Counted from the first letter of the stretch, positions 44,876-54,455 are shown. The stretch: 64,000 nt of DNA from JAEULH01 sp963805915 (GCA_963805915.1 CAWDWD010000011.1:248001-312000); one strand, 5' to 3'. The notes: generated by a model not told the origin, from the sequence alone. Numbers and translations: made by a program.

Positions 44876-45622
44876 ATGAGCGGTAATATCAAAGGAAAAG
44901 TCGTCGTCATCACCGGCGCGAGCAGCGGGCTGGGCGAAGCGAGCGCCCGGCTTCTCTCCGTGCGGGGCGCGAGCGTTGTGCTCGGTGCGCGGCGTCACGA
45001 TCGCATCCAGTCATTGGCGGACGAACTGACCGGCGGCGGCGGCAAGGCTATCGCCGTAGCGACGGACGTCACCCGGCGCGAGCAGGTCAAGAGATTGGTC
45101 GAAGCCGCCGTGCAGGCATACGGACGGATCGATGTGATGATCAACAACGCCGGGCTCATGCCGCAGTCGCTGCTTGAACGGCTCAAGATCGACGAATGGG
45201 ACCGGATGATCGACGTGAACATTAAGGGGGTGCTGTACGGTATTGCCGCGGCGCTGCCGTATATGAAGCAGCAGAAAGCGGGTCATATCATCAACGTCTC
45301 CTCCGTGGCGGGCCACAAGGTCAGACCCGGCTCCGCGGTCTATGCCGCGACCAAGCATGCCGTGCTCGCCCTATCCGAAGGGCTTCGCCAGGAAGTGAAG
45401 CCATACGACATCCGCACGACGGTGATCTCACCGGGGGCGGTGGCGACGGAACTGCCGGACAGCGTGACCGACCCGGATGCCGCCGAGAGACTCCGCACGT
45501 TCTACGCGGAAACCGCAATTCCCGCCGACTCGTTCGCGCGGGCGGTTGCCTTCGCGATCGACCAGCCGGAGGATGTCGACGTGAACGAGATTCTGTTCCG
45601 GCCCACGCGCCAGGAGCTTTAG
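44876..45622 (+). CDS. Short-chain dehydrogenase/reductase
   Basis: This 248-residue classical SDR has the cofactor site TGASSGLGEA (residues 12-21), NNAG near residue 87, catalytic Ser in INVSSVAG near 140, and Tyr-x-x-x-Lys in YAATKHA near 153. The Arg pair after the glycine motif (GARRHDR) favours NADP. The substrate is unknown; similar enzymes reduce small carbonyl compounds. The ATG at 44876 is used. Upstream lies a dead aldo/keto reductase, so only the SDR and cupin of this small cluster still look functional. Confidence 0.92.
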   Translation: MSGNIKGKVVVITGASSGLGEASARLLSVRGASVVLGARRHDRIQSLADELTGGGGKAIAVATDVTRREQVKRLVEAAVQAYGRIDVMINNAGLMPQSLLERLKIDEWDRMIDVNIKGVLYGIAAALPYMKQQKAGHIINVSSVAGHKVRPGSAVYAATKHAVLALSEGLRQEVKPYDIRTTVISPGAVATELPDSVTDPDAAERLRTFYAETAIPADSFARAVAFAIDQPEDVDVNEILFRPTRQEL

Positions 45623-45717
45623 GACCATAGTTTTAGGGGAAGCCGATTTCGCGGCTGTGCTTTAGCTTGAATGAGTTTATCCGAGGCGCGTCGATCCAGC
45701 CGCCGCCAGCCGGGCCC

Positions 45718-45756
45718 TCAGGCGGGGTGGGCGACGCGCCAGTCGAGCGCGGCCTC
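45718..45756. repeat. Direct repeat, right copy (39 bp)
   Basis: This is the second copy of the 39-base segment at 43809, with two mismatches. Here it is the natural 3' end of the isomerase gene, so it is likely the source copy. Confidence 0.85.
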
Positions 45757-46314
45757 CAGCCGGTCATTGCCCCAGAACATCTCGTCGCCGGCGAAAAACG
45801 TCGGCGCGCCGAAGATCCCGCGCGCCGCCGCCTCTTCGCTTCGCGCCCGCAATCGGGCCTTGGTTTCCGCCGATGAGGCCCGCGCGAGAACGTCGTTCGC
45901 GGGCAGGCCGAGCGCCGTCAGTATCTCGCCGATGACGCCCGTTTCCGCGATCTCGCGGTCCTCGGCGAAGTTGGCGTGGTAGACCGCGCGGACGAAGTCT
46001 GGTAGCCACGGCTCGCCTTCGCCCACGCAGGCGACGCGAGCCGCGATCAGCCCGCCGCGGGGAAACACCGACGGCCGGCGCAGCGGCAGGTCGAGGCCCG
46101 CGCAGACGCGCTCAAGATCGCGCCACATGTAGCGGCCCTTGGCCGGGTAGAGATTGAACGGCGAGTCGGCCCAGCCCTGCGCGGCGAAGATGGGCCCGAG
46201 GAGGAACGGCCTCCAGCGCACGCCAACGGCGCGCGCTGCGTCCAGCGGCTCGATCCGCATCGCCGCGGGGTAGGAGTAGGTGCTGGCGAACTCGAACCAG
46301 AACTCGATATCCAT
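45718..46314 (-). CDS. 2-hydroxychromene-2-carboxylate isomerase, DsbA-fold
   Basis: This 198-residue protein belongs to the kappa-class GST-like isomerases. The N-terminal IEFWFEFASTYSYPAAMRIE has Ser in place of the thiol pair, as expected for this group. Then follow WRPFLLGPIFAAQGW, a helical insert with YMWRDLERVCAGLDLPLRRPSVFPRGG, and the late GIFGAPTFFAGDEMFWGNDRLEAALDWRV. It uses glutathione to isomerise chromene or related aromatic intermediates in naphthalene-type degradation, though many members have other substrates. The ATG at 46314 is used. The gene ends in the 39-base repeat. Confidence 0.9.
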   Translation of the reverse strand: MDIEFWFEFASTYSYPAAMRIEPLDAARAVGVRWRPFLLGPIFAAQGWADSPFNLYPAKGRYMWRDLERVCAGLDLPLRRPSVFPRGGLIAARVACVGEGEPWLPDFVRAVYHANFAEDREIAETGVIGEILTALGLPANDVLARASSAETKARLRARSEEAAARGIFGAPTFFAGDEMFWGNDRLEAALDWRVAHPA

Positions 46315-46401
46315 TCCGCCTGTCCTCGTTTCTCTCCGGCGCGATCCACCGCGCGCCGGAGAGATGAGGCGGCGCAATCTATCGTGCTGTCGCTCGTTCG
46401 T

Positions 46402-46853
46402 TTAGTACCGTTTTTTCTCGGGGGGCATCGCCGGATCGGGCACCCGGGACGTCCCGCCCATTCCCGATGTGTCGCCACTTGGTCGGTGCCGGTGCCCGTG
46501 CCCGTGCCCGTGCCCGCATCCGTGCCAGTACCTGGTCCTGTACCGCTGGTCCCGCCGGTACTTCCGCCCGTTCCGGTTCCGGCGCCCGTTCCGGTTCCGG
46601 CGCTGCCCGCGCCTGCGCCGGAGCCCGCGCTGCCCGCGCCTGCGCCCCCCGTGCCGCCGGATCCTGATCCAGCACCGCCCCCCGCACCGCCGCCACCGGA
46701 TCCGCCACCGCCGCCGGCCTGCGCCAGCATGATGGACGCGGATTTAGCCACCGGCTGGTCGCCGCCGGCGCCGGTCGCGGCTTGCAGCGGACCCGTAAAT
46801 ACGAAGACGGCGGCCGCCAGCGCGGTACCACCGAGAAGACGCGTGACGCTCAT
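46402..46853 (-). CDS. Exported Gly/Thr/Ser-rich low-complexity protein (frameshifted)
   Basis: This secreted protein of about 150 residues has a signal peptide (MSVTRLLGGTALAAAVFVFTG, cleavage near LQAAT). From residue 47 on it is almost only Gly, Ser, Thr and Ala, with GTGT repeats encoded by a GTGCCC hexamer array on the plus strand. The first frame would run on into the isomerase gene. A switch of frame near 46490 gives a natural end SGDTSGMGGTSRVPDP and AMPPEKKRY, stop at 46402. Ribosome site GGAGG-like bases precede the ATG. It may be a surface or matrix protein. No domain is recognised. Confidence 0.6.
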
Positions 46854-47065
46854 GGGGTTCCTCCAGAACCGAGATGTTAATGTAGCGTATCAACACCAAA
46901 GCGCCCGCGCGGTTCCTCAAGTTTGATCGCAAGGGTTGTTGCGGCAAGCCTGGCGCGCGCAACGATCATGGGCAAGCCATTTGTTCGCGTTGGGCCGGAC
47001 CGCCCACCGGTGTATGGTGCGGCTTCGCCGGTTTGACGCGAGGCGCGGGACGCGGAGGGACGGAT

Positions 47066-47818
47066 TTGGATTTGTGGCATTGCGCATGCGTGGTTACCGG
47101 AGCCGCGTCCGGCCTCGGCGCCGAGACGGCGCGCTATCTGGCCGAGGCCGGCGCGCGGGTGACCCTGATCGATATCGATGCGGCCGGTGTCGCCGCTGTC
47201 GGCGAGGAGACCGGCGGGCTCGCCATTCCGTGCGACGTCGCCGATTCCGACGCCGCCGAGGCGGCGTTGAAGCAGGCCCGCGAGGCCCACGGCGCCGCGC
47301 GCGTCCTGGTCCATTGCGTCGGGCGGGCGCATCCGCAGAAGATCGTCGACGGCGACACGCCGATGCCGCTCGACGACTTCCGCCAGCTTGTCGAAGTCAA
47401 CCTGATCAGCACCTTCAACATGACTCGCCTGATCGCCGCCGACATGGCCAAGCTGCCACCGGGGCCGGGCGGCGAGCGCGGGGTCATCATCTCCACCGCG
47501 TCCGGCTCGGCTTACGAGGGCCAGAGCGGCGAGGCCGCCTACGCGGCGTCCAAGGGCGGCGTCGTCAGCATGATCCTGCCGGCGGCGCGCGAGCTCGGCG
47601 CGCTCGGCATCCGTGTCGTCGGCATCGCTCCCGGCCTGTTCGGAACGCCGACCCTGTTCGCCATGGAGAGCAACCTTGATTCGCGGGTCGTCCACACCAT
47701 CCCGTTTCCCCACCGCTTCGGCGATCCGGCGGAATTCGCCATGCTGGTGATGCAGGTGATCGCGAACATCATGATCAACGGCACCGTGCTGCGGCTGGAC
47801 GGCGGCTATCACCGCTGA
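47066..47818 (+). CDS. Short-chain dehydrogenase, 3-hydroxyacyl-CoA dehydrogenase-like
   Basis: This 250-residue SDR resembles HSD10 or FabG-like 3-hydroxyacyl-CoA dehydrogenases. It has the cofactor site TGAASGLGAE, the acidic residue in LIDIDAAG that favours NAD, Ser in ISTASGSAYEGQSG, the Tyr-x-x-x-Lys YAASKGG, and the typical late IAPGLFGTP. The tail LRLDGGYHR is also family-like. It would act on short acyl-CoA in beta oxidation or PHA turnover. The TTG at 47066 is chosen since GGAGGG lies five bases upstream; a TTG at 47033 gives a longer form. Confidence 0.9.
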   Translation: MDLWHCACVVTGAASGLGAETARYLAEAGARVTLIDIDAAGVAAVGEETGGLAIPCDVADSDAAEAALKQAREAHGAARVLVHCVGRAHPQKIVDGDTPMPLDDFRQLVEVNLISTFNMTRLIAADMAKLPPGPGGERGVIISTASGSAYEGQSGEAAYAASKGGVVSMILPAARELGALGIRVVGIAPGLFGTPTLFAMESNLDSRVVHTIPFPHRFGDPAEFAMLVMQVIANIMINGTVLRLDGGYHR

Positions 47819-47876
47819 CGCCGGAGCGCGCCCCGATCACACAACGACGAGATCGCGCAACGACGAGAGGCCACGA

Positions 47877-48716
47877 TTGAGCAACGCCGACACGGACGAC
47901 GACGCGATCTTGTACCTGGTTTCCCACGCCTCGGGTGAACTCGTCGAAATGCTGGCGCGCAACACCGTCGCCCAGCTCGACGGTGTTACCATCGATATGA
48001 AGCTGTGGAAGATGGTCCGCAATCTCGGCCAAGCCGTTGAAATCCTGGGCACGATCGCGACAAGGCCCGGCTATGTCCTGCATAGTGTCTCGGACGCCGA
48101 GATCCGCGGCGAATTTGAGGAGGGCTGCCGACACCTCGGCGTGCCGTGCCGGTTCGTCCTCGAGCCGTTTGTCCCCGATCTCGCTGACTACTACGGCGCC
48201 GGCATCCGCTTTCGCGCGAGCGCCCGAGATATGATGGACGAGGACTACTTCCGCCGGGTCGAGGCGATGAAATACACGCTCGGCCACGACGACGGCGTCG
48301 CCACTCAAAATCTCGAAGCCGCCGACGTCATCCTCGTCGGCGTGTCGCGGGCGACAAAGACGCCGACATGTTTGTACCTCGCCTCGCGCGGGATCAAGGC
48401 GGCCAATGTCCCGCTGGTGCCGGGCGTGCCGCCGCCGAAGGAGCTGATGGAGGCGCGCGCGCCGCTGATTGTCGGGCTCAGCGTCGATCCCGCGCGGCTG
48501 TCGCGCATCCGCCGGGACCGGCTGCGGATGCTGAGCGAGGAGGCGGATACCGATTACGCCGCCGAGGCCGCCGTTACCATTGAGGTCCGCGACGCGCGGC
48601 GCCTGTTCGCGCGGCGCGGCTGGCCCGCGATCGACGTCACCAATCGCTCCATCGAACAAACCGCCAACAAGATCATCACCTTACTGGAAAAGCGGCGAAC
48701 GGCGCAGACGCGGTAA
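47877..48716 (+). CDS. ppsR: Kinase-pyrophosphorylase regulating PEP synthase or PPDK
   Basis: This 279-residue protein is of the PPSR/PDRP family (DUF299). It has the P-loop-like GVSRATKTPTCLYLA near residue 158 and the start LYLVSHASGELVEMLARNTVAQ. The final region WPAIDVTNRSIEQTANKI is the family hallmark. It adds or removes a phosphate on a Thr of phosphoenolpyruvate synthase or pyruvate phosphate dikinase using ADP and Pi, so it switches carbon flow between glycolysis and gluconeogenesis. This suits the glycogen genes next door. A TTG at 47877 is used as start. Confidence 0.94.
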   Translation: MSNADTDDDAILYLVSHASGELVEMLARNTVAQLDGVTIDMKLWKMVRNLGQAVEILGTIATRPGYVLHSVSDAEIRGEFEEGCRHLGVPCRFVLEPFVPDLADYYGAGIRFRASARDMMDEDYFRRVEAMKYTLGHDDGVATQNLEAADVILVGVSRATKTPTCLYLASRGIKAANVPLVPGVPPPKELMEARAPLIVGLSVDPARLSRIRRDRLRMLSEEADTDYAAEAAVTIEVRDARRLFARRGWPAIDVTNRSIEQTANKIITLLEKRRTAQTR

Positions 48717-48759
48717 CGGGGCGCGCGGATGGCGGAGCAAGGCGTTTAAGCGCCGCATC

Positions 48760-50234
48760 CTATTTGACGCGGGTGTATTCGTAAATGCCGAGATAGTGCT
48801 CGCCGGAGCGGGCCCAGGAAAGGTCGGTCGCCATGCCGTTGGTGATCAGGCGGCGGAATTCCTTAGGGTAGTCGTACCACAGGCCGATCGCCCGAACTCA
48901 ACGCCGAACTCCAGGCCGGCGAAGTCGGCCTCGCGGAAGACGTAGCCGTTGCGCTCCTCGGGGAGCTTGTCGGAGTCGTCGCGGTCGAACACGGTGTCGA
49001 CGAGCCCGCCGACGGCGCGCACGACCGGGACCGCGCCGTAGCGCATGGCGATCATCTGGGCCAGGCCGCACGGCTCGAACAGGCTGGGGACGACGATAAT
49101 GTCGGCGCCCGCATAGATTAGATGGGCGAGTTGCTCGTTGAAGCCGATCTCCATATGGCAATCGGCGTTGTCGTTGAGGTAGTGCTTCAGGTGCCAGAAG
49201 TGGTTGTTGATCCCGCTGTCACCGCCCGCGCCGAGCATGATGAACTGGGCGTTGTGCTCGAGGGCGTAGAACATGGCGTGCTGGATCAGGTGGACGCCCT
49301 TCTGCGCGTCGAGCCGGCCGACATAGGCGACCAGCGGCTTGTAGTCCTTGCGCATCCAGAGCCGCTCGCGCAGGGCGTCCTTGTTGGGGTACTTCGCGTC
49401 AACGTTCCACACCGTGTAGTGCGATGGAATGAACCGGTCGGTCTCCGGGTTCCAGACGTCGTAGTCGACGCCGTTGAGCACGCCCGAAAACTTGTAGTGG
49501 TGGATCGCCAGGGTCTGGCCCAGGCCGTAGCCCTGGTCGGTGTAACGAGCCTCCCAGGAGTGATGCGGCGACACCGTGGTGACGTGGTTGGAGTAGACGA
49601 TCCCGCCCTTCATCAGGTTGATGGCGGTGTTGTTGAAGTTGTCGAGCAGGCGGTCGTGATGGAAGTAGTACTCGGGGCGGCCCAGTCCGGTCGCCCACAG
49701 GATCGACTCGCCGGTGATGCCCTGGTGCTTGAAGTTATGAATGGTGTAGCAGACGCGCTGACGCTCCATCCCCATGCCGGCGTAGATCTCGAACAGCAGG
49801 ACCGGGATCAAGCCGGTCTGCCAGTCGTGGCAGTGGATGATGTCGGGGCGCTTATCGCACTTGAGCATGAACTCCATCGCCGCCCGGCAGAAGAAGGCGA
49901 AGCGCATGGGATCGTCGTTGAAGCCGTAGAACGAGCCGCGGTTGAAGAAGTTGTCCTGTGAGTGTGGCTCGATGAAGTAACACTTGCGGCCGTGGACGAA
50001 GCCGAACCAGACCGAACACGGGACCCCCGAGCTGTACCATGGGACCCAAAGATCCTCGACGATTTTGTGCAGCCCCCAGATCTCGTCGTACCACATGCAG
50101 TCGTACTTCGGCAGAATGATCTCGACGTTATTCCCCCGGATCTCGAGCTCGCGAGAAAGCCCGTAAACCACGTCAGCGAGGCCGCCAACCTTGGCCACCG
50201 GGGCCAATTCTGCTGAGACGTGAATGATGTACAT
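48760..50234 (-). CDS. glgA: Glycogen synthase (frameshifted at the 3' end)
   Basis: This is a GT5 glycogen/starch synthase of about 490 residues that extends alpha-1,4-glucan from ADP-glucose. The substrate loop KVGGLADVV is near residue 15. The IIHCHDWQTGLIP motif, TIHNFKHQG, the GVLNGVDYDVWNPETD region, and VPSLFEPCGL with GAVPVVRAVGGLVDTV at the C-terminal Rossmann fold follow. The frame breaks near 48890: after FAGLEFG the end reads one frame over as AIGLWYDYPKEFRRLITNGMATDLSW and on to EHYLGIYEYTRVK, stop at 48760. The ATG at 50234 is used. glgP lies upstream on the same strand, 333 bases away. Confidence 0.93.
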
Positions 50235-50567
50235 GCTTGTCCGTCTCGTTCTGCCAGCGTTCGCGGTCCGCGCGAACGAAGCGTGTTCCCCCCGAGCGTC
50301 GGCTATACCGCTATAGTCCCGCCACCCCGCGCCTGGCCCGACAACCGCGAAGTCTTCAGCCGACAGGCCGACCGCGCCGATTGCTGCTCCGCAACCGCCC
50401 GCCGGATATCCGAAGTGTTTACAAGGTTCGGCCGCGCAACGGAAGTGTCGCCTGCCTGCATTCGGCGAGGGCCGCCTGGCGCGAAAGCGCGCCGCCGTCC
50501 GCAAACCCGTTTCCAAACCCGTCCCCAAACCGCGAGGGCGGATCCGGAGACGGGCGGGCAGGCGAGC
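50235..50567. other. Intergenic region between glgP and glgA
   Basis: About 330 bases lie between the glgP stop and glgA start. They are GC-rich, with no clear terminator hairpin and no supportable gene. The spacing suggests glgA has its own promoter, but I could not identify one with confidence. Confidence 0.4.
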
Positions 50568-53072
50568 CTATGGAGTCACGTCGATCGGTTCGACCCCCCA
50601 GATATCCTGGGCGTACTCGCGGATCGTCCGATCGGAGCTGAACATTCCGGTCCGGGCGATGTTGAGGATCGCCTTCCTCGTCCACGCGTCGTGATCGCGA
50701 TACAGCGCCTGCAAGGCGGCCTGGGCGTCGATAAAGGCGCCGAGGTCGGCCAGGTTCATGTAGTAGTCGCCCTGAACAAGCAGGTTGTCGATGATCGGAC
50801 GGAAGATGCCGGGCTCGGTCAGGCTGAAGAAGTCGTTGCGGATCAGATCGAGCGCCTTGTTGATTCGCGGATCTTGTTCGTAGATCTGGCGCGGGTTGTA
50901 GCTGCCACGCAGAGCGGCGACCTCCTCGGTGGTCATGCCGAAAATGAAGATGTTGTCGTCGCCGACCTGCTCCTTGATCTCGACATTGGCGCCGTCAAGG
51001 GTGCCGATGGTGAGCGCCCCGTTCATCGCGAACTTCATGTTGCCGGTGCCCGACGCCTCCATGCCGGCGGTCGAGATCTGAACGCTGACGTCGGACGCGG
51101 GGATGATGCGCTCGGCGAGCGACACCCGGTAGTCGGGCAGGAACACGACCTTCAGCTTGTCGGTCACCGCCGGGTCGAAGTTGATCACGCTGGCGACCTG
51201 GTGGATCAGCTTGATGATCAGCTTGGCCATGTAGTAGCCCGGAGCCGCCTTGCCGCCGAACACGAACGTCTGCGGGACGATATCGGCGGTCGGGTTATCC
51301 TTGAGCTCGTCGTAAAGGACAATGGCATACAGGCAGAGCAGAAGCTGACGCTTGTACTCGTGGATCCGCTTGACCTGCGACTGGATCATCGAGTCCGGAT
51401 TGATCTCGATCCCGACTTCGCGCTTGATGTAAGCGGCGAGGCTGGCCTTGTTGGCCTGCTTGACGGCGAATACGTCCTGGCGGAACTTCTTGTCGTCGAT
51501 GAACGCTTCCAGGCCGCGCAGCTTGTCGAGATCGGTGATCCAGTCGGTACCGATCTTGTTGCAAATCAGCGCCGAAAGGCGGGGATTGGCCTTGAGCAGC
51601 CAGCGTCGAGGGGTGACGCCGTTGGTCTTGTTGTTGAACTTCTTCGGGTAGAACTCGGCGAAGTCGCGCATGACGCCTTCCTTGAGCAGGCGCGTGTGCA
51701 GCGCCGCGACGCCGTTGGTCGACGAGCTGCCGACGACGGCGAGGTTGGCCATCCGCACCGCCTTCTCCGGCGCTTCCTGAATGATGCTCATCCGCTCCAG
51801 CCGGTCGGTATCGCCGGGGTAGCTGGTCGCGACCTTGCGCAGAAATCGGCTGTTGATTTCGTAGATCACCTGAAGGTGGCGCGGCAAAAGGCGCTCGAAC
51901 ATGCTCACCGGCCAACGTTCGAGGGCCTCGGGGAGCAGGGTGTGGTTGGTGTAGCCGGTCGCGTTGACGGTGAGCTGCCAGGCGCGTTCCCAGTCCAGGT
52001 CTTCCTGATCCATGAAGATCCGCATCAGCTCGGCGACGACCAAGGCAGGATGGGTATCATTCATCTGAATGAACACCTTGTCGGGGAACGACAGCCAATC
52101 GTTCTCGTCGGCCTTGAAGCGGCGGATGATGTCCTGCACCGAGCACGAGACAAAGAAGTACTGCTGGCGCAACCGCAGCTCGCGGCCGGCGTAGACGCTG
52201 TCGTTGGGATAAAGGACCTTGGTCAGGTTTTCGGCCATGACCTTGTCCTCGACCGCCTCGACGTAGGAGCCGCGGCTGAAATCCTGGAAGTGGAAGTCGT
52301 CCGTCGCCCGCGCCGCCCACAGGCGCAGGTTGTTGACGTTATAAGCGCCGTAGCCGACGATGGGGGTGTCGTAGGCCATGCCGATGGTCGGACGGGTGCC
52401 GACCCACTCCCAGTGGGTTACGCCGTTGCGCTTGCGCGGCTCGGCGCGGCCTTCGAAATTGACCGCGAACGACAGCTCGGGATGACCGACCTCCCAGGGA
52501 TTGCCGTAGCGCAGCCAGTTGTCCGGCTCCTCGATCTGGTTGCCGTTGTCGATGTACTGCTTGAACACGCCATAGTCGTAGCGGATGCCGTAGCCGATCG
52601 CCGGCAGCTTCAAGGTCGCCATCGAATCGAGGAAGCAGGCGGCGAGACGGCCGAGGCCGCCGTTGCCCAAGGCGGCGTCGACCTCGACATCGCGCAGCAC
52701 GTCCCAGTCGAGCCCGAGGCGCGTCATGGCCTCGCGGCAGGTATCCTCGAGTCCGAGGCAGATGACGTTGTTGCCCATCGCCCGGCCGATCAGGAATTCG
52801 AGCGAGAGGTAGCAGATCCGCTTGACGTTATGGTGGTGATATTCCTGCTGGGTGTGGATCCAGCGGCCAACCAGGCGGTCGCGGACCGCCAGAGCCAGGG
52901 CGTGATAACGATCCTGGTTGGTCGCGGTGTATTGGTCCTTGGCCAGCGTGCAGGTCAAATGGAACTGGTAGCTCTTGATCAGGCTGTCGACATCCATGCC
53001 AACGCCGTCGCCGGCCGAAGGCAGGGTGACGGCGCCTTGACGGCCCGTCGTTTCGTGGGTTTCGTTCTTCAT
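50568..53072 (-). CDS. glgP: Glycogen/starch/alpha-glucan phosphorylase
   Basis: This 834-residue GT35 enzyme releases glucose-1-phosphate from glycogen. The start of the catalytic core is RICYLSLEFLIGRAMGNNVI. The pyridoxal phosphate Lys is in EASGTGNMKFAMNGALTIGTLDGANVEI near residue 680, and the substrate Arg region KRIHEYKRQLL is present. The length is normal and the frame is intact. The order glgP-glgA on one strand, with the regulator PPSR nearby, suggests a glycogen cycle. The ATG at 53072 has GGGAGAG upstream. A long antisense frame covers this gene but is an artefact of GC-rich codon use. Confidence 0.97.
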   Translation of the reverse strand: MKNETHETTGRQGAVTLPSAGDGVGMDVDSLIKSYQFHLTCTLAKDQYTATNQDRYHALALAVRDRLVGRWIHTQQEYHHHNVKRICYLSLEFLIGRAMGNNVICLGLEDTCREAMTRLGLDWDVLRDVEVDAALGNGGLGRLAACFLDSMATLKLPAIGYGIRYDYGVFKQYIDNGNQIEEPDNWLRYGNPWEVGHPELSFAVNFEGRAEPRKRNGVTHWEWVGTRPTIGMAYDTPIVGYGAYNVNNLRLWAARATDDFHFQDFSRGSYVEAVEDKVMAENLTKVLYPNDSVYAGRELRLRQQYFFVSCSVQDIIRRFKADENDWLSFPDKVFIQMNDTHPALVVAELMRIFMDQEDLDWERAWQLTVNATGYTNHTLLPEALERWPVSMFERLLPRHLQVIYEINSRFLRKVATSYPGDTDRLERMSIIQEAPEKAVRMANLAVVGSSSTNGVAALHTRLLKEGVMRDFAEFYPKKFNNKTNGVTPRRWLLKANPRLSALICNKIGTDWITDLDKLRGLEAFIDDKKFRQDVFAVKQANKASLAAYIKREVGIEINPDSMIQSQVKRIHEYKRQLLLCLYAIVLYDELKDNPTADIVPQTFVFGGKAAPGYYMAKLIIKLIHQVASVINFDPAVTDKLKVVFLPDYRVSLAERIIPASDVSVQISTAGMEASGTGNMKFAMNGALTIGTLDGANVEIKEQVGDDNIFIFGMTTEEVAALRGSYNPRQIYEQDPRINKALDLIRNDFFSLTEPGIFRPIIDNLLVQGDYYMNLADLGAFIDAQAALQALYRDHDAWTRKAILNIARTGMFSSDRTIREYAQDIWGVEPIDVTP

Positions 53073-53100
53073 TTCACGCGCTCTCCCTGGTTCGCTTCGT

Positions 53101-53137
53101 TTGTTGTGTCGTCAAATAATTGTTGTGTTGTCAATAA
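53101..53137. repeat. Tandem direct repeat in front of glgP
   Basis: Two near-identical copies of TTGTTGTGTYGTCAA followed by A/T bases lie head to tail (53101-53119 and 53120-53137), 30-65 bases before the glgP start. In GC-rich surroundings this AT-rich double motif is a good operator or promoter candidate for glgP. Confidence 0.5.
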
Positions 53138-53138
53138 T

Positions 53139-53565
53139 GCGATCCGCCGCACGAAACCCGGCCGCCGCGTGGAACCTGGCCACGGGCGGTCGAAAGATCA
53201 ATTGTCACGGGTCACATCGCCGTGTGCCGCGATAAATCCGCGCGCAGTTGGGCCAACTTGGCATCTCTTCGCCGCGAACGTGCGCGAAGCCGCTCTCCCC
53301 ATTATTTGCCTGCACCATATACCGTCCTTCGGCGAAGGCAAACCGCGCAACCGCGCAAGCCCCGCCCTTGCCGCGAAAACGCGCCGACGGTGCATGAGGG
53401 CGGTGCATGAGGCGGTGCATGAGGACGGGGCGTGGGGTCGTCGGTTGGTGATGTTGCCGCCTTACGCGGGATCACGCTTGCGCCGCGGGGAAGGGTCGCG
53501 GGGATGGCCATGCGCGGCGAAGTTCTCTTCGCCCAAATGTCGCATGACCGGGCGCCCGGGACCTT
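53139..53565. other. Intergenic region before glgP
   Basis: About 430 bases between glgP and the secreted Gly-rich gene. Overlapping short frames exist on both strands, and a short stretch near 53390-53425 repeats GGCGGTGCATGAGG-like units. None has a ribosome site or family signal, so I call no gene here. Confidence 0.4.
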
Positions 53566-54367
53566 TTAGGCTGGCGGCGGTACCGTCTTGAGCGTGCGCG
53601 GGTTGTACTCAACCGGTCGGCGGACATTATTTTTGCCAACGACGAGCACGGTGTCGGTTTCGGGCGCGATCCAGAAGTGGCTCGCGCCGGCGTACTGCCT
53701 TGAGGTTTGATTAAGCAGGGTCGTATCGAGAACGCCGTTGACCGTCTGGTCGGGGGCCATGCGCGCCATGACCTGCTCGCGCACCTCCGGGTCAAGCGCG
53801 GCCAACCGGGCATTCGGCGTCTGGTTCGCGGCGTATCCCACCGGTCCCGTCCGCTGAACAATATTGGGATTGATCGGCGTCGCGGTATAGCTCAACTCAA
53901 GGCTCGCCAACCCGAGGCTGTCACTCGATTCCGGACCTTCGCCGGTGCCCCCGCGATCAGCTGCATCGCCCGTGTCGCCGCCGCTACCCGGCCCGCCCGC
54001 AGCACCACCGCCGCCAGCGGAACCACCACCGCCAGCAGCCAGCGCCGCCAGAGCCACCACCACCGCCCGAGCCTCCACCGCCCGAACCTCCGCCACCCGA
54101 GCCACTGCCGCCCGAGCCACCGCCGCCCGAGCCACCGCCCGAACCTCCGCCGTCGGCTCCGCCCCAGGCAAGCATGACGTCGGCCGTGCCCGCGGCGAGT
54201 TCGGCCCGGTAGTCCGCCACACCGAGGGAGCGCGGCACGTTTGCGTTCGCCGCGACGGCCGCGGCCGGGATCCGCATCGAAGCACCTTCATCCGCCACCG
54301 CGACCGCCGCGCCGAACCCGAAAAAGACCGTCATCAACGCGACGACGCTTGTGCCCGTGTTCACCAT
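53566..54367 (-). CDS. Secreted Gly/Ser-rich protein with unrecognised C-terminal domain (frameshifted)
   Basis: This exported protein of about 267 residues has a signal peptide (MVNTGTSVVALMTVFFGFGAAV, cleavage near AVADE). A Gly/Ser-rich linker covers about residues 70-140, then a C-terminal domain of about 75 residues. The linker frame breaks near 54055; the second frame carries on the Gly run and the domain. The domain reads ARLAALDPEVREQVMARMAPDQTVNGVLDTTLLN, then YAGASHFWIAPETDTVLVVGKNNVRRPVEYNPRTLK. A very similar domain ends the neighbouring gene at 54456, so this is a local paralogous family. The domain is not one I can name. The ATG at 54367 follows GGGAG. Confidence 0.7.
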
Positions 54368-54455
54368 ATCCGTCTCCCGGGCCCGTCTGCGCGGGCCTCT
54401 TACATGTAACTGGTCTCATGGTCTTTCGGCTCGCCATTCTTGCGAGCACTCAGGC

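Noticed and set aside
53205..53511. Short reverse-strand genes between glgP and the Gly-rich protein gene.
   Set aside because: Several frames overlap each other, none has a ribosome site, and the composition is that of random GC-rich DNA.
50220..53591. A 1123-residue open frame on the plus strand, antisense to glgP.
   Set aside because: It mirrors the intact glgP gene. High-GC codon use leaves the opposite strand open. The protein has no family pattern and is dominated by residues typical of reverse translation.
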